NCBI RefSeq assembly: GCF_004137355.1
Contig: NZ_SDVB01000253.1
Span: 124,001-188,000, forward strand
DNA from: Ciceribacter ferrooxidans
GTDB taxonomy: Bacteria > Pseudomonadota > Alphaproteobacteria > Rhizobiales > Rhizobiaceae
Length of the DNA: 64,000 nt
Reading direction: 5' to 3'
The notes under the pieces are model-generated. The model was not told the origin of the DNA. It did not search any database and worked only from the letters and a program-made list of their open reading frames with translations. Made by a program: the position numbers and the translations under genes. Shown in pieces: positions 52,486-63,074 of this stretch; within the stretch, counting starts at the first letter, position 1, and every line of letters begins with the position of its first letter.

Positions 52486-54909
52486 ATGAAATTCACACTC
52501 TCCTGGCTGAAGGAACACCTGGAAACCGACGCCACGCTCGACGAGATCTGCGAGCGTCTGACGGCGATCGGCCTCGAGGTCGAGGACGTCGATGACAAGG
52601 CTGCCTACAAGCCCTTCGTCATCGCCAAGGTGTTGACTGCCGAAAAACATCCGGAAGCCGATCGGCTGAAGGTCCTGATGGTGGACGCCGGCGACGGCAA
52701 GCCGGTGCAGATCGTCTGTGGCGCGCCGAATGCCCGCGCCGGCCTCGTCGGTGCGCTTGCCCGTCCGGGCACCTATGTCCCCGGCATCGACGTGACGCTC
52801 GCCGTCGGCAAGATCCGCGGCGTGGAAAGCCATGGCATGATGTGCTCCGAAAAGGAGCTGAACATCTCCGACAACCACGACGGCATCATTGATCTGCCGG
52901 CAGATGCGCCCGTCGGCACGTCCTTTGCCGCCTATGCCGGCCTGGACGATCCGGTCGTCGAGATCAATCTCACGCCCAACCGTCCGGACTGCACCTCGAT
53001 CTTCGGTATCGCCCGCGATCTCGCTGCCTCCGGTCTCGGTAAGCTGAAACTGCCGAAGGCGCCGGATTTCAAGGTCGAAGGTGATACCCCCGTCGAGGTC
53101 AAGATCGTGCTCGACGATGAGCGGCTCTGCCCCGGCTTCGCCTACCGTCTGGTTCGCGGCGTGAAGAATGGCCCAAGCCCCAAATGGATGCAGCAGCGAC
53201 TTCTCGCCATTGGTCTTCGTCCGATTTCGGCACTGGTCGACGTCACCAACTACATGACCTTCGATCAGGGTCGGCCGATGCACGTCTTCGATGCCGACAA
53301 GGTCAAGGGTGACCTCGTGGTTCGCCGTGCCCGCGAGGGCGAGGAAATCCTCGCGCTCGATACCCGCACCTACAAGCTGAACCCGACCAACGTCATCATT
53401 GCCGATGACAACGGACCGGAATCGATCGGCGGCATCATGGGCGGCGAGCATTCCGGCTGTGACGAGGCGACCGTCAACGTGCTGATCGAGTCGGCGCTCT
53501 GGGACCCGATCAACATCGCCAAGACCGGCCGCAGCCACGGCATCATCACCGATGCGCGCTACCGTTTCGAACGTGGTGTCGATCCGGAATACATGGTGCC
53601 CGGCCTCGAGCGCACCACCGAACTGGTGCTCGAAATGTGCGGGGGGACGGCGGCCGCCGCCAAGGTCACCGGCTACAAGGGCTATGTGAATAAGGTGGTC
53701 GATTTCCCGTTCTCGGAAGTGAAACGCCTGACGGGGTTGACCGTCTCGAACGAGGAGGGTCGCGAAATCCTCACCGGTCTCGGCTTCGAAGTCGAAGGCG
53801 CGGGCGAGGTGGTCACGGTTGCCGTTCCTTCCTGGCGGCCGGATATCGACGGCAAGGCCGATCTGGTCGAAGAGATCATGCGTATACATGGTGTCGACAA
53901 CATCAAGCCGGAGCCGCTGCCGAGCGCCGGCGCCGTCAATGGCCGGATTCTGACGCCGTTGCAGATCCGCACGCGCACGGCCAAACGCGCGCTGGCCGCT
54001 CGCGGCATGCTGGAGGCCGTCACATGGTCCTTCATCTCGCACGAACAGGCAAAGCTCTTCGGCGGCGGAAGCCACGCGCTTCGGCTGGCAAACCCGATCG
54101 CGGCCGATATGTCGGACATGCGCCCGTCGCTATTGCCGGGTCTGCTGGCCGCTGCGCAGCGCAACGCCGACCGCGGTTTTGGTGACGTTGCGATCTTCGA
54201 GGTTTCGGGCACGTACGAGAACGATACGCCGGAAGGGCAGCGCCGCGTCGCCGCCGGCATCCGTCGCGGTACGGCTTCGCTTGCCGGTGCGGGCCGCATG
54301 TGGTCGAACACTGCCAAGGGTGGTGGTAAGGCAGTCGACATCTACGACGCGAAGGCCGACGCGCTCGCCGTGCTGGAGGCCTGCGGTCTGCCGATGGGGA
54401 ATGTCCAGATCGAGCCCGGTGCACCCGCGTGGTACCATCCGGGCCGCTCCGGCACGATCAAGATGGGCCCGAAGGTGATCCTCGGCTACTTCGGAGAATT
54501 CCATCCGAAGACGTTGGAGGCCCTCGATGTCACGGGCGCCCTCACGGGCTTCGAGGTCTATGTCGACGCGGTCCCGGAGCCGAAGAAGAAGGCGACCCGG
54601 ACCAAGCCGGCGCTGGAGCTTTCGCCCTTCCAGATGGTCAGGCGCGACTTCGCCTTCGTCGTCGACAAGACGGTGGAGGCCGGATCAATCGTCAAGGCCG
54701 CCGGCAGTGCTGACCGCAGACTGATCACCGGCGTGAATGTCTTCGACGTTTTCGAAGGCGCATCGCTCGGCGAGGGGCGCAAGTCTGTTGCGATCGAAGT
54801 GCTGATCCAGCCGGTCGAGAAGACGCTGACCGACGAGGACTTCGAGGCGTTGACCAAAAAGGTCATCGCCAATGTCGAAAAGTCGACCGGCGGTATACTT
54901 CGCGCCTGA
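52486..54909 (+). CDS. pheT: Phenylalanyl-tRNA synthetase beta subunit
   Basis: 807 residues: EMAP-like tRNA-binding domain (about 40-150), B3/B4 editing domain (about 210-380), B5 (about 400-470) and C-terminal FDX-ACB anticodon-binding domain (about 715-805). Editing by B3/B4 removes Tyr. It starts 13 bp after pheS with GAGGATAG. Terminator at 54926-54955. Confidence 0.97.
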   Translation: MKFTLSWLKEHLETDATLDEICERLTAIGLEVEDVDDKAAYKPFVIAKVLTAEKHPEADRLKVLMVDAGDGKPVQIVCGAPNARAGLVGALARPGTYVPGIDVTLAVGKIRGVESHGMMCSEKELNISDNHDGIIDLPADAPVGTSFAAYAGLDDPVVEINLTPNRPDCTSIFGIARDLAASGLGKLKLPKAPDFKVEGDTPVEVKIVLDDERLCPGFAYRLVRGVKNGPSPKWMQQRLLAIGLRPISALVDVTNYMTFDQGRPMHVFDADKVKGDLVVRRAREGEEILALDTRTYKLNPTNVIIADDNGPESIGGIMGGEHSGCDEATVNVLIESALWDPINIAKTGRSHGIITDARYRFERGVDPEYMVPGLERTTELVLEMCGGTAAAAKVTGYKGYVNKVVDFPFSEVKRLTGLTVSNEEGREILTGLGFEVEGAGEVVTVAVPSWRPDIDGKADLVEEIMRIHGVDNIKPEPLPSAGAVNGRILTPLQIRTRTAKRALAARGMLEAVTWSFISHEQAKLFGGGSHALRLANPIAADMSDMRPSLLPGLLAAAQRNADRGFGDVAIFEVSGTYENDTPEGQRRVAAGIRRGTASLAGAGRMWSNTAKGGGKAVDIYDAKADALAVLEACGLPMGNVQIEPGAPAWYHPGRSGTIKMGPKVILGYFGEFHPKTLEALDVTGALTGFEVYVDAVPEPKKKATRTKPALELSPFQMVRRDFAFVVDKTVEAGSIVKAAGSADRRLITGVNVFDVFEGASLGEGRKSVAIEVLIQPVEKTLTDEDFEALTKKVIANVEKSTGGILRA

Positions 54910-54925
54910 ACGATCAACGAAGTGA

Positions 54926-54955
54926 GAAAGGGCGGCGCAGCCGCCCTTTCCTTTT
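54926..54955. terminator. Terminator between pheT and convergent DMT gene
   Basis: 11-bp perfect stem (GAAAGGGCGGC and complement) with a 3-nt loop and CTTTTC. It ends at the stop codon of the convergent DMT gene and can serve both. Confidence 0.85.
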
Positions 54956-55863
54956 CAGGCTCTGCTCGGCGCAGCCCCGTCGGTCTTCGCCCGCGCCGGC
55001 AGACGGGCGAACATCACGACGTTGCCGGCAAGGGTCAGAAGAAGGCCGGCGACGCCGACCGCGGTCCAGTGATAGTCCTCGTAGATGCTCGACAGCGTGA
55101 GCGCGACGACCGGGAAGAGAACGGTCGCGTAAGCGGCCTTCTGCGAGCCGATCCGTGAAACCAGCATCAGATAGGTCGTGAAGCCGATAACTGAACCGAC
55201 GACCGACAGGTAGAGGAGCGCGCCGAGGTAGGTGATATCCGGCGGTGCGACCATCGGCGTGGCGGTAAGAAGGACGAGGCCGAGGAGCGTGAGGGCGCCA
55301 TAACTCATGCCCCAGGCGTTGGCTGTCACCGGACTGATGCCGGCTGCACTATTGCGACGCGACGCCATGTTGCCGAGTGAGAAGAACATCGTGCCGAGCG
55401 CCGAGAGCCCGATGCCTTTCCAGCTGTCCGGATTGAACGCGACGAATATGTCCGGCCCGAAGAGCAGCACGAGGCCAGTGGCGCCCAGCATTGCCGCGAG
55501 AAGCGTGCGCGGGCTGATCCGGTCGCCGAAGAATATTCGCGCATTGACGGCATTGAAGATGGTCGCAAGCGAAAAGACCACCGATATCAGGCCGGACGGA
55601 ACAAAGGCGGCGGCGTAATAGAAGCAGAGGAAGTTGCAGCAGAAGAGGCAGAGCGCCTGTGCCAGAATGAACGGCTGCTGTCTCAGCGGCGGAACTTTCA
55701 TCCGGCGGGTCAAGATCAAGGCGCCGACGAGGATCAGCGCGGCGGCGGCGAAACGATAGAAGACAGATACCAGCACCGGCACGGGCCCGATCTGGAGGGC
55801 GATGGCGATCCAGGTCGTGCCCCAGATCAGAACGGTGGAGGAAAAGAGCAGATAGTTGGTCAT
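54955..55863 (-). CDS. DMT superfamily transporter (EamA)
   Basis: 302 residues, ten predicted membrane helices in two EamA repeats (first about 5-135, second about 150-285). Such proteins export amino acids or metabolites; substrate unknown. Divergent from an AraC-family gene, its probable regulator, across 161 bp. Confidence 0.9.
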   Translation of the reverse strand: MTNYLLFSSTVLIWGTTWIAIALQIGPVPVLVSVFYRFAAAALILVGALILTRRMKVPPLRQQPFILAQALCLFCCNFLCFYYAAAFVPSGLISVVFSLATIFNAVNARIFFGDRISPRTLLAAMLGATGLVLLFGPDIFVAFNPDSWKGIGLSALGTMFFSLGNMASRRNSAAGISPVTANAWGMSYGALTLLGLVLLTATPMVAPPDITYLGALLYLSVVGSVIGFTTYLMLVSRIGSQKAAYATVLFPVVALTLSSIYEDYHWTAVGVAGLLLTLAGNVVMFARLPARAKTDGAAPSRA

Positions 55864-56024
55864 GGTGGTTCCCTGAATTTCGGGTCACACCTAGGACCAT
55901 TCCCGTGTCCGGGCTTGCACGATCTTGCGGCGAACTGCATCGAAAGGGACCCGCAGTCACGACTTCCGTGTGGTCGTCCGTCGAACTTGCTGTAAAATGG
56001 GCTCGTTTCTACAACAGGCTTTCC

Positions 56025-56885
56025 ATGCAGCAGCGCTCGTCCGTCTACAGCTTGCTTTCTTCCTCACCCCGCGCCGAGCGGCTGGGAGGGCTGGATCTCG
56101 GCGCCGGAAAGTCGACGGCGATCTGGCGCAACAGCTTCGACCGCATGCATTATGAGCGGCCGGACGGGCATACGTTCAGCCTCTATCTCCGGGGCGGCGA
56201 AAGCACTTGGCGACTGGATGCCGGGCGTGCGCATGGCTGGCCGGGTGCACTCTGCCTCATGCCGCAGGGCGCGTCGTCGGACTGGGAAATCAACGATACG
56301 TTCGAATTCGTCCATCTCTATGTCACGGACGACGAGTTGCGGCGGCAATTTTCCGAGACGCTCGACCGCGACGCGCGGCTGATGACCGTTCCCGAGGCGA
56401 CGTTCGATGATGCACCTCGGCTCGCCCAGAGCTTGCGGCATCTCGCTCTCGCGACACAAGCCAGGGAGACCCTGCGGGCAGAAGAGGCGATTGCCACCGC
56501 GATCGCTTGCCTGTTTTCGGACCCTCGCTACGGCGGGGCGCGACTGGTTCCTCTGCGCGGCGGGCTCTCGCTGGTGGTCCGGCGGCGGCTGATCGACTAT
56601 GTCGAGGCCCGCCTCGAACATGTGATCACCCTCCAGGAACTGGCAGGTGTCGCCGGGTTGAGTGAATTCCACCTACAGCGCATGTTCCGGCTAAGCTGCG
56701 GTGTCTCGCCCTACGGCTTCATCCTCAACCGGCGTATCGATCGGGCAAGGAGGATGCTTGCGGACGGCGATCCCATCGCCGAGATCGCGTCCGCCTGCGG
56801 CTTCAGCAGCCAGAGCCACATGACGCGGATGTTCAAGGCGGTAACCGGTACAACGCCCTCCGCCTACCGCCGCAGTGTCGCGTAA
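56025..56885 (+). CDS. AraC family transcriptional regulator
   Basis: 286 residues: N-terminal cupin-like sensing domain (about 45-160) and C-terminal AraC double helix-turn-helix (about 185-283, ITLQELAGVAGLSEFHLQRMFRL and PIAEIASACGFSSQSHMTRMFKAVTGTTPSAYR). Pairs with the divergent EamA transporter, a common exporter/activator set. The start at 56025 is the first ATG with a reasonable site; the frame runs upstream to 55905. Confidence 0.9.
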   Translation: MQQRSSVYSLLSSSPRAERLGGLDLGAGKSTAIWRNSFDRMHYERPDGHTFSLYLRGGESTWRLDAGRAHGWPGALCLMPQGASSDWEINDTFEFVHLYVTDDELRRQFSETLDRDARLMTVPEATFDDAPRLAQSLRHLALATQARETLRAEEAIATAIACLFSDPRYGGARLVPLRGGLSLVVRRRLIDYVEARLEHVITLQELAGVAGLSEFHLQRMFRLSCGVSPYGFILNRRIDRARRMLADGDPIAEIASACGFSSQSHMTRMFKAVTGTTPSAYRRSVA

Positions 56886-56894
56886 GCCGGCATC

Positions 56895-57989
<1,095 letters not shown>

Positions 57990-58009
57990 TTACTGCAAAA
58001 TGCAACGGC

Positions 58010-58030
58010 TTGTTCTATCTGTTAGAACAA
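58010..58030. promoter_or_regulatory. Inverted repeat at the LysR gene start
   Basis: TTGTTCTA-TCTGT-TAGAACAA, a perfect 8-bp dyad that overlaps the first base of the LysR gene; it has the T-N11-A frame of LysR sites and probably mediates autorepression. Confidence 0.6.
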
Positions 58031-58920
58031 TGAACCGGACCCAGCTTTCGCAACTCGCTGTTCTTGCCGCCGTCGCCGCGCATGGGAGCTTCCGCGCAGC
58101 GGCCAAGGAACTCAAGATCGCACCTTCGGCGGTGAGCCATGCCGTGACACGTCTGGAGGAAAGCCTTGGGATTCGCCTGCTCGCCCGCACCACACGAAGC
58201 GTCCGCCCGACCGAAGAAGGACGGCGCTTGCTCGACAGCCTCGCTCCTGCGCTGGGGGAGATCGATGCGGCGATGGCCGCTCTCGTTGACGCGCGCGAGA
58301 GACCGGCCGGCAACCTGCGCATCACCCTGCCGCGACTTGCTGCCGACCACGTGATCGTTCCCCGGCTAGGCTCGTTTCTGCAGTTCTACCCGGAAATCAC
58401 CGTCGAACTCGTCACCGAGGACCGGTACGAGGATCTCGTCGCGAAGGGCTACGACGCCGGTCTGAGGCTCGGCGAAAGCCTGGAACAGGACATGATCGCG
58501 GTGAAGGCGAGCGGACCGTTTTCCGGCGCGGTCGTCGCGACGCCGGACTATTTCCGAGCCCATCCGATGCCGGTGCATCCGCGCGATCTACTGCGACACG
58601 CCTGTATCCGGCGTCGTTTTTCGAGCGGCGCGATCTACCGCTGGGAGTTCGAAAAGGAGGGGTGGTCACTGGTCGTTGACGTCGAGGGCCCCGTGATTCT
58701 CTCGGATGACCGGCTCATGTTGCAGGCTTGCCTCGGCGGAGCCGGAATCGCCTATCTCTTCGATCAGCGGGTTGCCGAGGAGCTGAGGCAGGGCCACCTG
58801 GTGCGTGTTCTCGAAGACTGGTGTCCGCCTTTCGACGGCTTCTACATCTATTATCCGTCGCGCCGGCAGATGCGACCGGTGCTCAGGGCGTTCGTGGATT
58901 TCTACCGTTTTGGCGCGTAG
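58030..58920 (+). CDS. LysR family transcriptional regulator
   Basis: 296 residues: winged helix at the N-terminus (LAVLAAVAAHGSFRAAAKELKIAPSAVSHAVTRLEESLGIRLLARTTRSVRPTEEG) and a substrate-binding domain (about 95-290) of the AKR-associated CrgA type. No strong ribosome site; the start codon touches the dyad at 58010-58030. Regulates probably the divergent aldo/keto reductase. Confidence 0.92.
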   Translation: MNRTQLSQLAVLAAVAAHGSFRAAAKELKIAPSAVSHAVTRLEESLGIRLLARTTRSVRPTEEGRRLLDSLAPALGEIDAAMAALVDARERPAGNLRITLPRLAADHVIVPRLGSFLQFYPEITVELVTEDRYEDLVAKGYDAGLRLGESLEQDMIAVKASGPFSGAVVATPDYFRAHPMPVHPRDLLRHACIRRRFSSGAIYRWEFEKEGWSLVVDVEGPVILSDDRLMLQACLGGAGIAYLFDQRVAEELRQGHLVRVLEDWCPPFDGFYIYYPSRRQMRPVLRAFVDFYRFGA

Positions 58921-58934
58921 GCGGCCGCGTTCGC

Positions 58935-59378
58935 TCATAGGCGGACGCGGTATCGCACATGCCCGTCTTCCTTGGCGTAAGTGTCATAGAGCTTGCGCGC
59001 CGTCGCGTTGTCGTGGTCGGTGTGCCAATAGAGCCGTGACCAGCCCTTTGCCTTGGCAAGCACGATCAGGTCATCGATCAACGCTCGCCCGATGCCTTGG
59101 CCGCGGAGGCGTCCATCGACGTAGAGGTCTTCGAGATAACAGTCCGGCGTCATCGACCATGTCGAGTCGTGAAAATGGTGGATGGCGAAGCCCGCCAGTT
59201 CACCGTCGACGAAAGCAAGCCGCATGGCGAGGCGAGACGACGGATCGAGGATGCGCGCCCAGGTGTGCCTGGTGACCTCGTCCGGCAGGTCGACCTTGTA
59301 GAAGGTCAGATAGTCGCGCCAGAGGCGTTGCCAGGCCGTTTCGTCTGCTGGCTGCGCGTCGCGTATCTCCATGGGCAT
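58935..59378 (-). CDS. GNAT family N-acetyltransferase
   Basis: 147 residues, compact GNAT domain: CYLEDLYVDGRLRGQGIGRALIDDLIVLAKAKGWSRLYWHTDHDNATARKLYDTYA, with the Q/R-G-x-G/A acetyl-CoA loop. Similar to spermidine- or amine-type acetyltransferases. It begins 3 bp after the aldo/keto reductase gene stop, so the two are one unit. Confidence 0.9.
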   Translation of the reverse strand: MPMEIRDAQPADETAWQRLWRDYLTFYKVDLPDEVTRHTWARILDPSSRLAMRLAFVDGELAGFAIHHFHDSTWSMTPDCYLEDLYVDGRLRGQGIGRALIDDLIVLAKAKGWSRLYWHTDHDNATARKLYDTYAKEDGHVRYRVRL

Positions 59379-59381
59379 GTC

Positions 59382-60332
59382 CTATGCTCCGGCTTCGGTG
59401 AGGAGTGCCATCTGCGCGGCAGAAAGCTGAAGCCTGCCGACGGCAATCAGGCTTTCGAGCTGCTTCAGGCTGGTTGCGGAAGCGATCGGTGCCGTGATGC
59501 CCGGCCGCGCGGCGATCCAGGCGATTGCGACGGTGGCCGGGCTGGTACTCGTTTCTGTCGCGACCTTGTCGAGTGCCGTGAGAATTCTCAAGCCCTTTTC
59601 GTTCAGATAATTGCCGACACGGTAGCTGCGAGACGAACCCGCGACATCCTCCGGCTTGCGGTACTTGCCGGTGAGAAACCCGGCTGCGAGCGCGTAATAG
59701 CTGATAACGCCGATCTCTTGCGCAGTGCAGAGGTCGGCAAGAGGCCCCTCGAAGGCCTCGCGGGTGTACAGATTGTATTCCGGCTGCACGACGTCGTAGC
59801 GGGGCAGGCCCTGGTCGGCCGCGACATCGAGCGAAGCCTGCAACTGCGTGGCATCGAAGTTCGAACAGCCGATCGCCCGGACCTTGCCCTGCTGCTTCAG
59901 CTTCGCGAAGGCTTCGAGCGTTTCCTCATGCGGCACGTCGGGGTCCGGCTTGTGGGCAAGATAGAGGTCGATGTAATCGGTACCAAGCCGTTTGAGCGAG
60001 GCCTCCACTGCTTCGGCGATCCACTTTGCGCTGAGGCCCGTTTTCCTGCCGTTGTTGTCGAAACCGACCTTTGTGACAATCACCGCGCGGTCTCGTGAAA
60101 CGTGGCCGCGCTTCAGCCACTTGCCGATGATCGTCTCGCTCTCTCCACCGGCGTGGCCGTCGACCCAGGCCGAATAGACGTCCGCCGTGTCGATCGCGTT
60201 GTAGCCCGCATCGAAGAAGGCGTCGAGCAGTGCGAAGGAGGTCTTCTCGTCCGCCGTCCAGCCGAACACGTTGCCGCCGAAAACGACCGGGGCGATGGAA
60301 AGGCCGGTGCGGCCGAGCGAACGCTTCTGCAT
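59382..60332 (-). CDS. Aldo/keto reductase
   Basis: 316 residues with the AKR motifs [19 protein letters not shown] (Asp, Tyr), VTKVG (Lys) and [17 protein letters not shown] (His). Different subgroup from the enzyme at 56895-57893. GGAG precedes the ATG at 60332 by 7 nt. First gene of the pair with the GNAT gene. Confidence 0.92.
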   Translation of the reverse strand: MQKRSLGRTGLSIAPVVFGGNVFGWTADEKTSFALLDAFFDAGYNAIDTADVYSAWVDGHAGGESETIIGKWLKRGHVSRDRAVIVTKVGFDNNGRKTGLSAKWIAEAVEASLKRLGTDYIDLYLAHKPDPDVPHEETLEAFAKLKQQGKVRAIGCSNFDATQLQASLDVAADQGLPRYDVVQPEYNLYTREAFEGPLADLCTAQEIGVISYYALAAGFLTGKYRKPEDVAGSSRSYRVGNYLNEKGLRILTALDKVATETSTSPATVAIAWIAARPGITAPIASATSLKQLESLIAVGRLQLSAAQMALLTEAGA

Positions 60333-60511
60333 GGAAAAACTCCGTGATTTGGTGGGAAAGCCGCTCGCGGCCGATCGGAGGCGGAAGGTTAGCAACGGTG
60401 TCCGTGATCGACCATCGAATTTCTTTGATGGAAGGACAAACGTCCAGGAGCCATTGCCTCGTCCGGCGGCAATGGATAGGTTGCCGCGGCATCGTTTCAG
60501 GAGGGATCCCC

Positions 60512-61498
60512 ATGCTGCGCTTTGGAATTCTGTCGACCGCAAAGATCGCCCGGGACCTGGTGATTCCCGCGATCCAGGACGCCGAGAACTGCGTCGTTTC
60601 CGCGATCGCGAGCCGTGACCTCGTGAAGGCGCGCGCCGTGGCCGATCGCTTTTCCGTGCCCCATGCCTTCGGATCCTACGACGAGCTGCTCGCCTCCGAT
60701 CTCATCGACGCCGTATACATTCCGCTGCCGACGTCACAGCACGTCGAATGGGCGATCAAGGCTGCCAATGCCGGGAAACACGTGCTGTGCGAAAAGCCGA
60801 TCGCGCTGAAGGCGGAGGAGATCGACCAGGTGATCGCTGCCCGCGACCGCAACAAGGTCGTTGTTTCCGAGGCCTTCATGGTGACCTACGCACCGGTCTG
60901 GCGGAAGGTGAGGGCGCTGCTCTCGGAGGGGGCGATCGGGCGACTGCGCCACGTGCAGGGCGCGTTCACCTATTTCAACCGCGATCCCGCAAACATGCGC
61001 AACGTACCCGAACTCGGCGGCGGTGGGCTCCCGGACATCGGCGTCTATCCGACGATCACCACCCGGTTCGCAACCGGCAAGGAGCCGTTGCGCGTCCAGG
61101 CGGTCACCGAGCGCGACCCGGTCTTCGGCACCGACATCTATTCGAGCGTGAAGGCAGAGTTCGACGGCTTCGAATTGAGCTTCTACGTCTCGACGCAGAT
61201 GGCGAACCGTCAGATTATGGTCTTCCACGGCACCGACGGCTTCATCGAGGTGCGCTCGCCCTTCAATGCCGACCGCTGGGGTCCGGAAGAGATCGAGTTG
61301 ACGAACCAATCGCACAATCTCTCGCAGGTCTTCCGTTTCCAGGACAGCCGTCAATACCGTTGTGAGGCGGAGGCTTTCGCCCATGCCGCTGCCGGCGAAC
61401 CGGAGGAGATCGTGACCTTGGAGAACTCGCGCGCCAACCAGCGCTTCATCGACGCGATCTATCGCGCCAGCGAAAAGGACGGCTGGGAGACAGTATAA
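60512..61498 (+). CDS. Gfo/Idh/MocA family oxidoreductase
   Basis: 328 residues: Rossmann domain (about 1-120, [20 protein letters not shown] and [14 protein letters not shown] with the catalytic Lys in EKP) and a C-terminal sheet domain. NAD(P)-dependent sugar or inositol type dehydrogenase; substrate unknown. AGGAGGG precedes the ATG. An imperfect 8-bp dyad (60412-60431) in the divergent interval may be its operator. Confidence 0.9.
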   Translation: MLRFGILSTAKIARDLVIPAIQDAENCVVSAIASRDLVKARAVADRFSVPHAFGSYDELLASDLIDAVYIPLPTSQHVEWAIKAANAGKHVLCEKPIALKAEEIDQVIAARDRNKVVVSEAFMVTYAPVWRKVRALLSEGAIGRLRHVQGAFTYFNRDPANMRNVPELGGGGLPDIGVYPTITTRFATGKEPLRVQAVTERDPVFGTDIYSSVKAEFDGFELSFYVSTQMANRQIMVFHGTDGFIEVRSPFNADRWGPEEIELTNQSHNLSQVFRFQDSRQYRCEAEAFAHAAAGEPEEIVTLENSRANQRFIDAIYRASEKDGWETV

Positions 61499-61525
61499 GG
61501 AAGCGAACGGGAGCGTCTCCTTCCG

Positions 61526-61900
61526 CTATCGGCGGAACACGAAGCGGGAATAGCCGAAGAAGCTGAAGGCCATTGCCGCGAGCGAGGCAAGCACCAGCGC
61601 GGCAACCGGTTTCAACAGCGGCGAGGCGATCAGCAGGGCCGAATAGAGAACGTAGTTCAGGACCGCGGTCGTAATGCCGACCGACCCGTAGCGGAACCCT
61701 TCCACCGCCAGCGAATGGCGCGAGGCGCCGAAGGTGAAGCTGCGATTGAGAAGCCAGGTGGCGGCGAGCGCGATCACGATCGCGAACGCCCGCGCGGCAA
61801 AGGGACCGAGCGGTGTCGTATGCAACAGGAGCATCAACACTGCCGCATCGATCACGAAGCCGGTGGTGCCGACGATGCCGAAGCGCAGGAGCCTCTTCAT
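61526..61900 (-). CDS. GtrA-like membrane protein
   Basis: 124 residues with four predicted membrane helices and the GtrA pattern FGIVGTTGFVIDAAVLMLL ... TWLLNRSFTFG ... FRYGSVGITTAVLNYVLY ... FFGYSRFVFRR. GtrA proteins are thought to flip polyprenyl-linked glucose. It overlaps the glycosyltransferase gene by 4 bp, the known gtrA-gtrB-like pairing. Confidence 0.92.
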   Translation of the reverse strand: MKRLLRFGIVGTTGFVIDAAVLMLLLHTTPLGPFAARAFAIVIALAATWLLNRSFTFGASRHSLAVEGFRYGSVGITTAVLNYVLYSALLIASPLLKPVAALVLASLAAMAFSFFGYSRFVFRR

Positions 61901-62919
61901 GCGGCATCCGCCCTGGCCGGAACCGATATCGCGTCGGCGGAGAGCCGCTTTTCGGCTCTCGTGCCGCGGTGGACACGTGCCGAAGCAAGACCGGGAAGCG
62001 TCATGTAATGAATCCGCAACTGCTCGGCGCGCGAGCGGGCAACGGAATCGAGGATGGTGCCGGCGGTGAGGAAGAGAAGCGACATCATCATCAGTGCGAG
62101 TGAGAACACCCAGGTCGGCATGCGCTCGACCAGTCCCGTCTGGAAATAGGCGTAAAGGACCGGCGTCATGAAGACGACGCTTGCGGTCATCAGCGCCGCA
62201 GAGAAGGTGCCGAAGAAGGCGAAGGGGCGTGTCTCCTTCATCAGCATCGCGAACATCCAGAGGATCTTCGCGCCGTCGCGGAAGGTCGAGAGCTTCGAAT
62301 GGGAGCCTTCCGGCCGCCTGCCGTAGTCGAGTTCGAGCTCGCAGACGGGAAGCTTCAGGCGCGAGGCATGCACCGACATTTCGGTCTCGATCTCGAAGCC
62401 GCCGGAAACGGCAGGGAAGCTCTTGACGTAGCGACGGGAGAAGGCGCGGTAGCCGGAGAGGATATCGGTGAAATCCTGCCCGAAGAGGAAGCGGTAGAGG
62501 CGGTTGAAGAGGCGGTTTCCGAAGGCGTGGCCGTTGCGGCCGGCATCCTGGTGCACGCCGCGGCGTATGCCGACTACCATGTCGGCGCGCTCGGTAATAA
62601 GAGTGCGGACGAGTTCTTCGGCATCATCCGGGGCATAGGTGCCGTCGCCGTCTGCCATGATGTAGACGTCGGCTTCGATGTCGGAGAACATGCGGCGCAC
62701 GACGTGGCCCTTGCCCTGGCGGCGCTCCCGGAAGACGGTCGCTCCGGCAAGCATCGCGTGAAGCGCCGTCCCATCCGTGGAGTTGTTGTCGTAGACGTAG
62801 ATGCGCGCGTCGGGCAGGGCCTGCCGGAAGCTGCGGACGACGTGCCCGATTGTCGCTGCCTCGTTGTAGCAGGGCAGCAGGACAGCAATGTCGAGATCAT
62901 CCGACCCGAATACGTGCAT
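61897..62919 (-). CDS. Glycosyltransferase family 2 (GtrB/DPM-like)
   Basis: 340 residues: GT2 domain (about 10-215, IAVLLPCYNEAATIGHVVRSFRQALP, VYDNNSTDGT, and the DxD-like MADGDGTYAPDD) with two C-terminal membrane helices (about 230-300). Makes a polyprenyl-phosphate sugar. Upstream of gtrA; divergent from the GT-C-like gene, so one glycan pathway is likely. Start 62919 (ATG) is preferred over the TTG at 62934. Confidence 0.92.
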   Translation of the reverse strand: MHVFGSDDLDIAVLLPCYNEAATIGHVVRSFRQALPDARIYVYDNNSTDGTALHAMLAGATVFRERRQGKGHVVRRMFSDIEADVYIMADGDGTYAPDDAEELVRTLITERADMVVGIRRGVHQDAGRNGHAFGNRLFNRLYRFLFGQDFTDILSGYRAFSRRYVKSFPAVSGGFEIETEMSVHASRLKLPVCELELDYGRRPEGSHSKLSTFRDGAKILWMFAMLMKETRPFAFFGTFSAALMTASVVFMTPVLYAYFQTGLVERMPTWVFSLALMMMSLLFLTAGTILDSVARSRAEQLRIHYMTLPGLASARVHRGTRAEKRLSADAISVPARADAA

Positions 62920-63074
62920 ACTCGTTACTCGCAAAACACAACGGGCGCTCCGGTTTGTCCGAGGCCTGGTTTTACTATTTCTTGAGAAGGTTAAGGCTAG
63001 GTTTCGCGCACATGTGACACCTGAAATTTCCGCCGTCCGGTTCCGCCGGTGCGACGGCGAAGGAGCAGCCCGGC

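Noticed and set aside
52390-54075. 561-codon open frame on the minus strand
   Set aside because: Antisense to pheT, no recognisable domain, same GC artefact.
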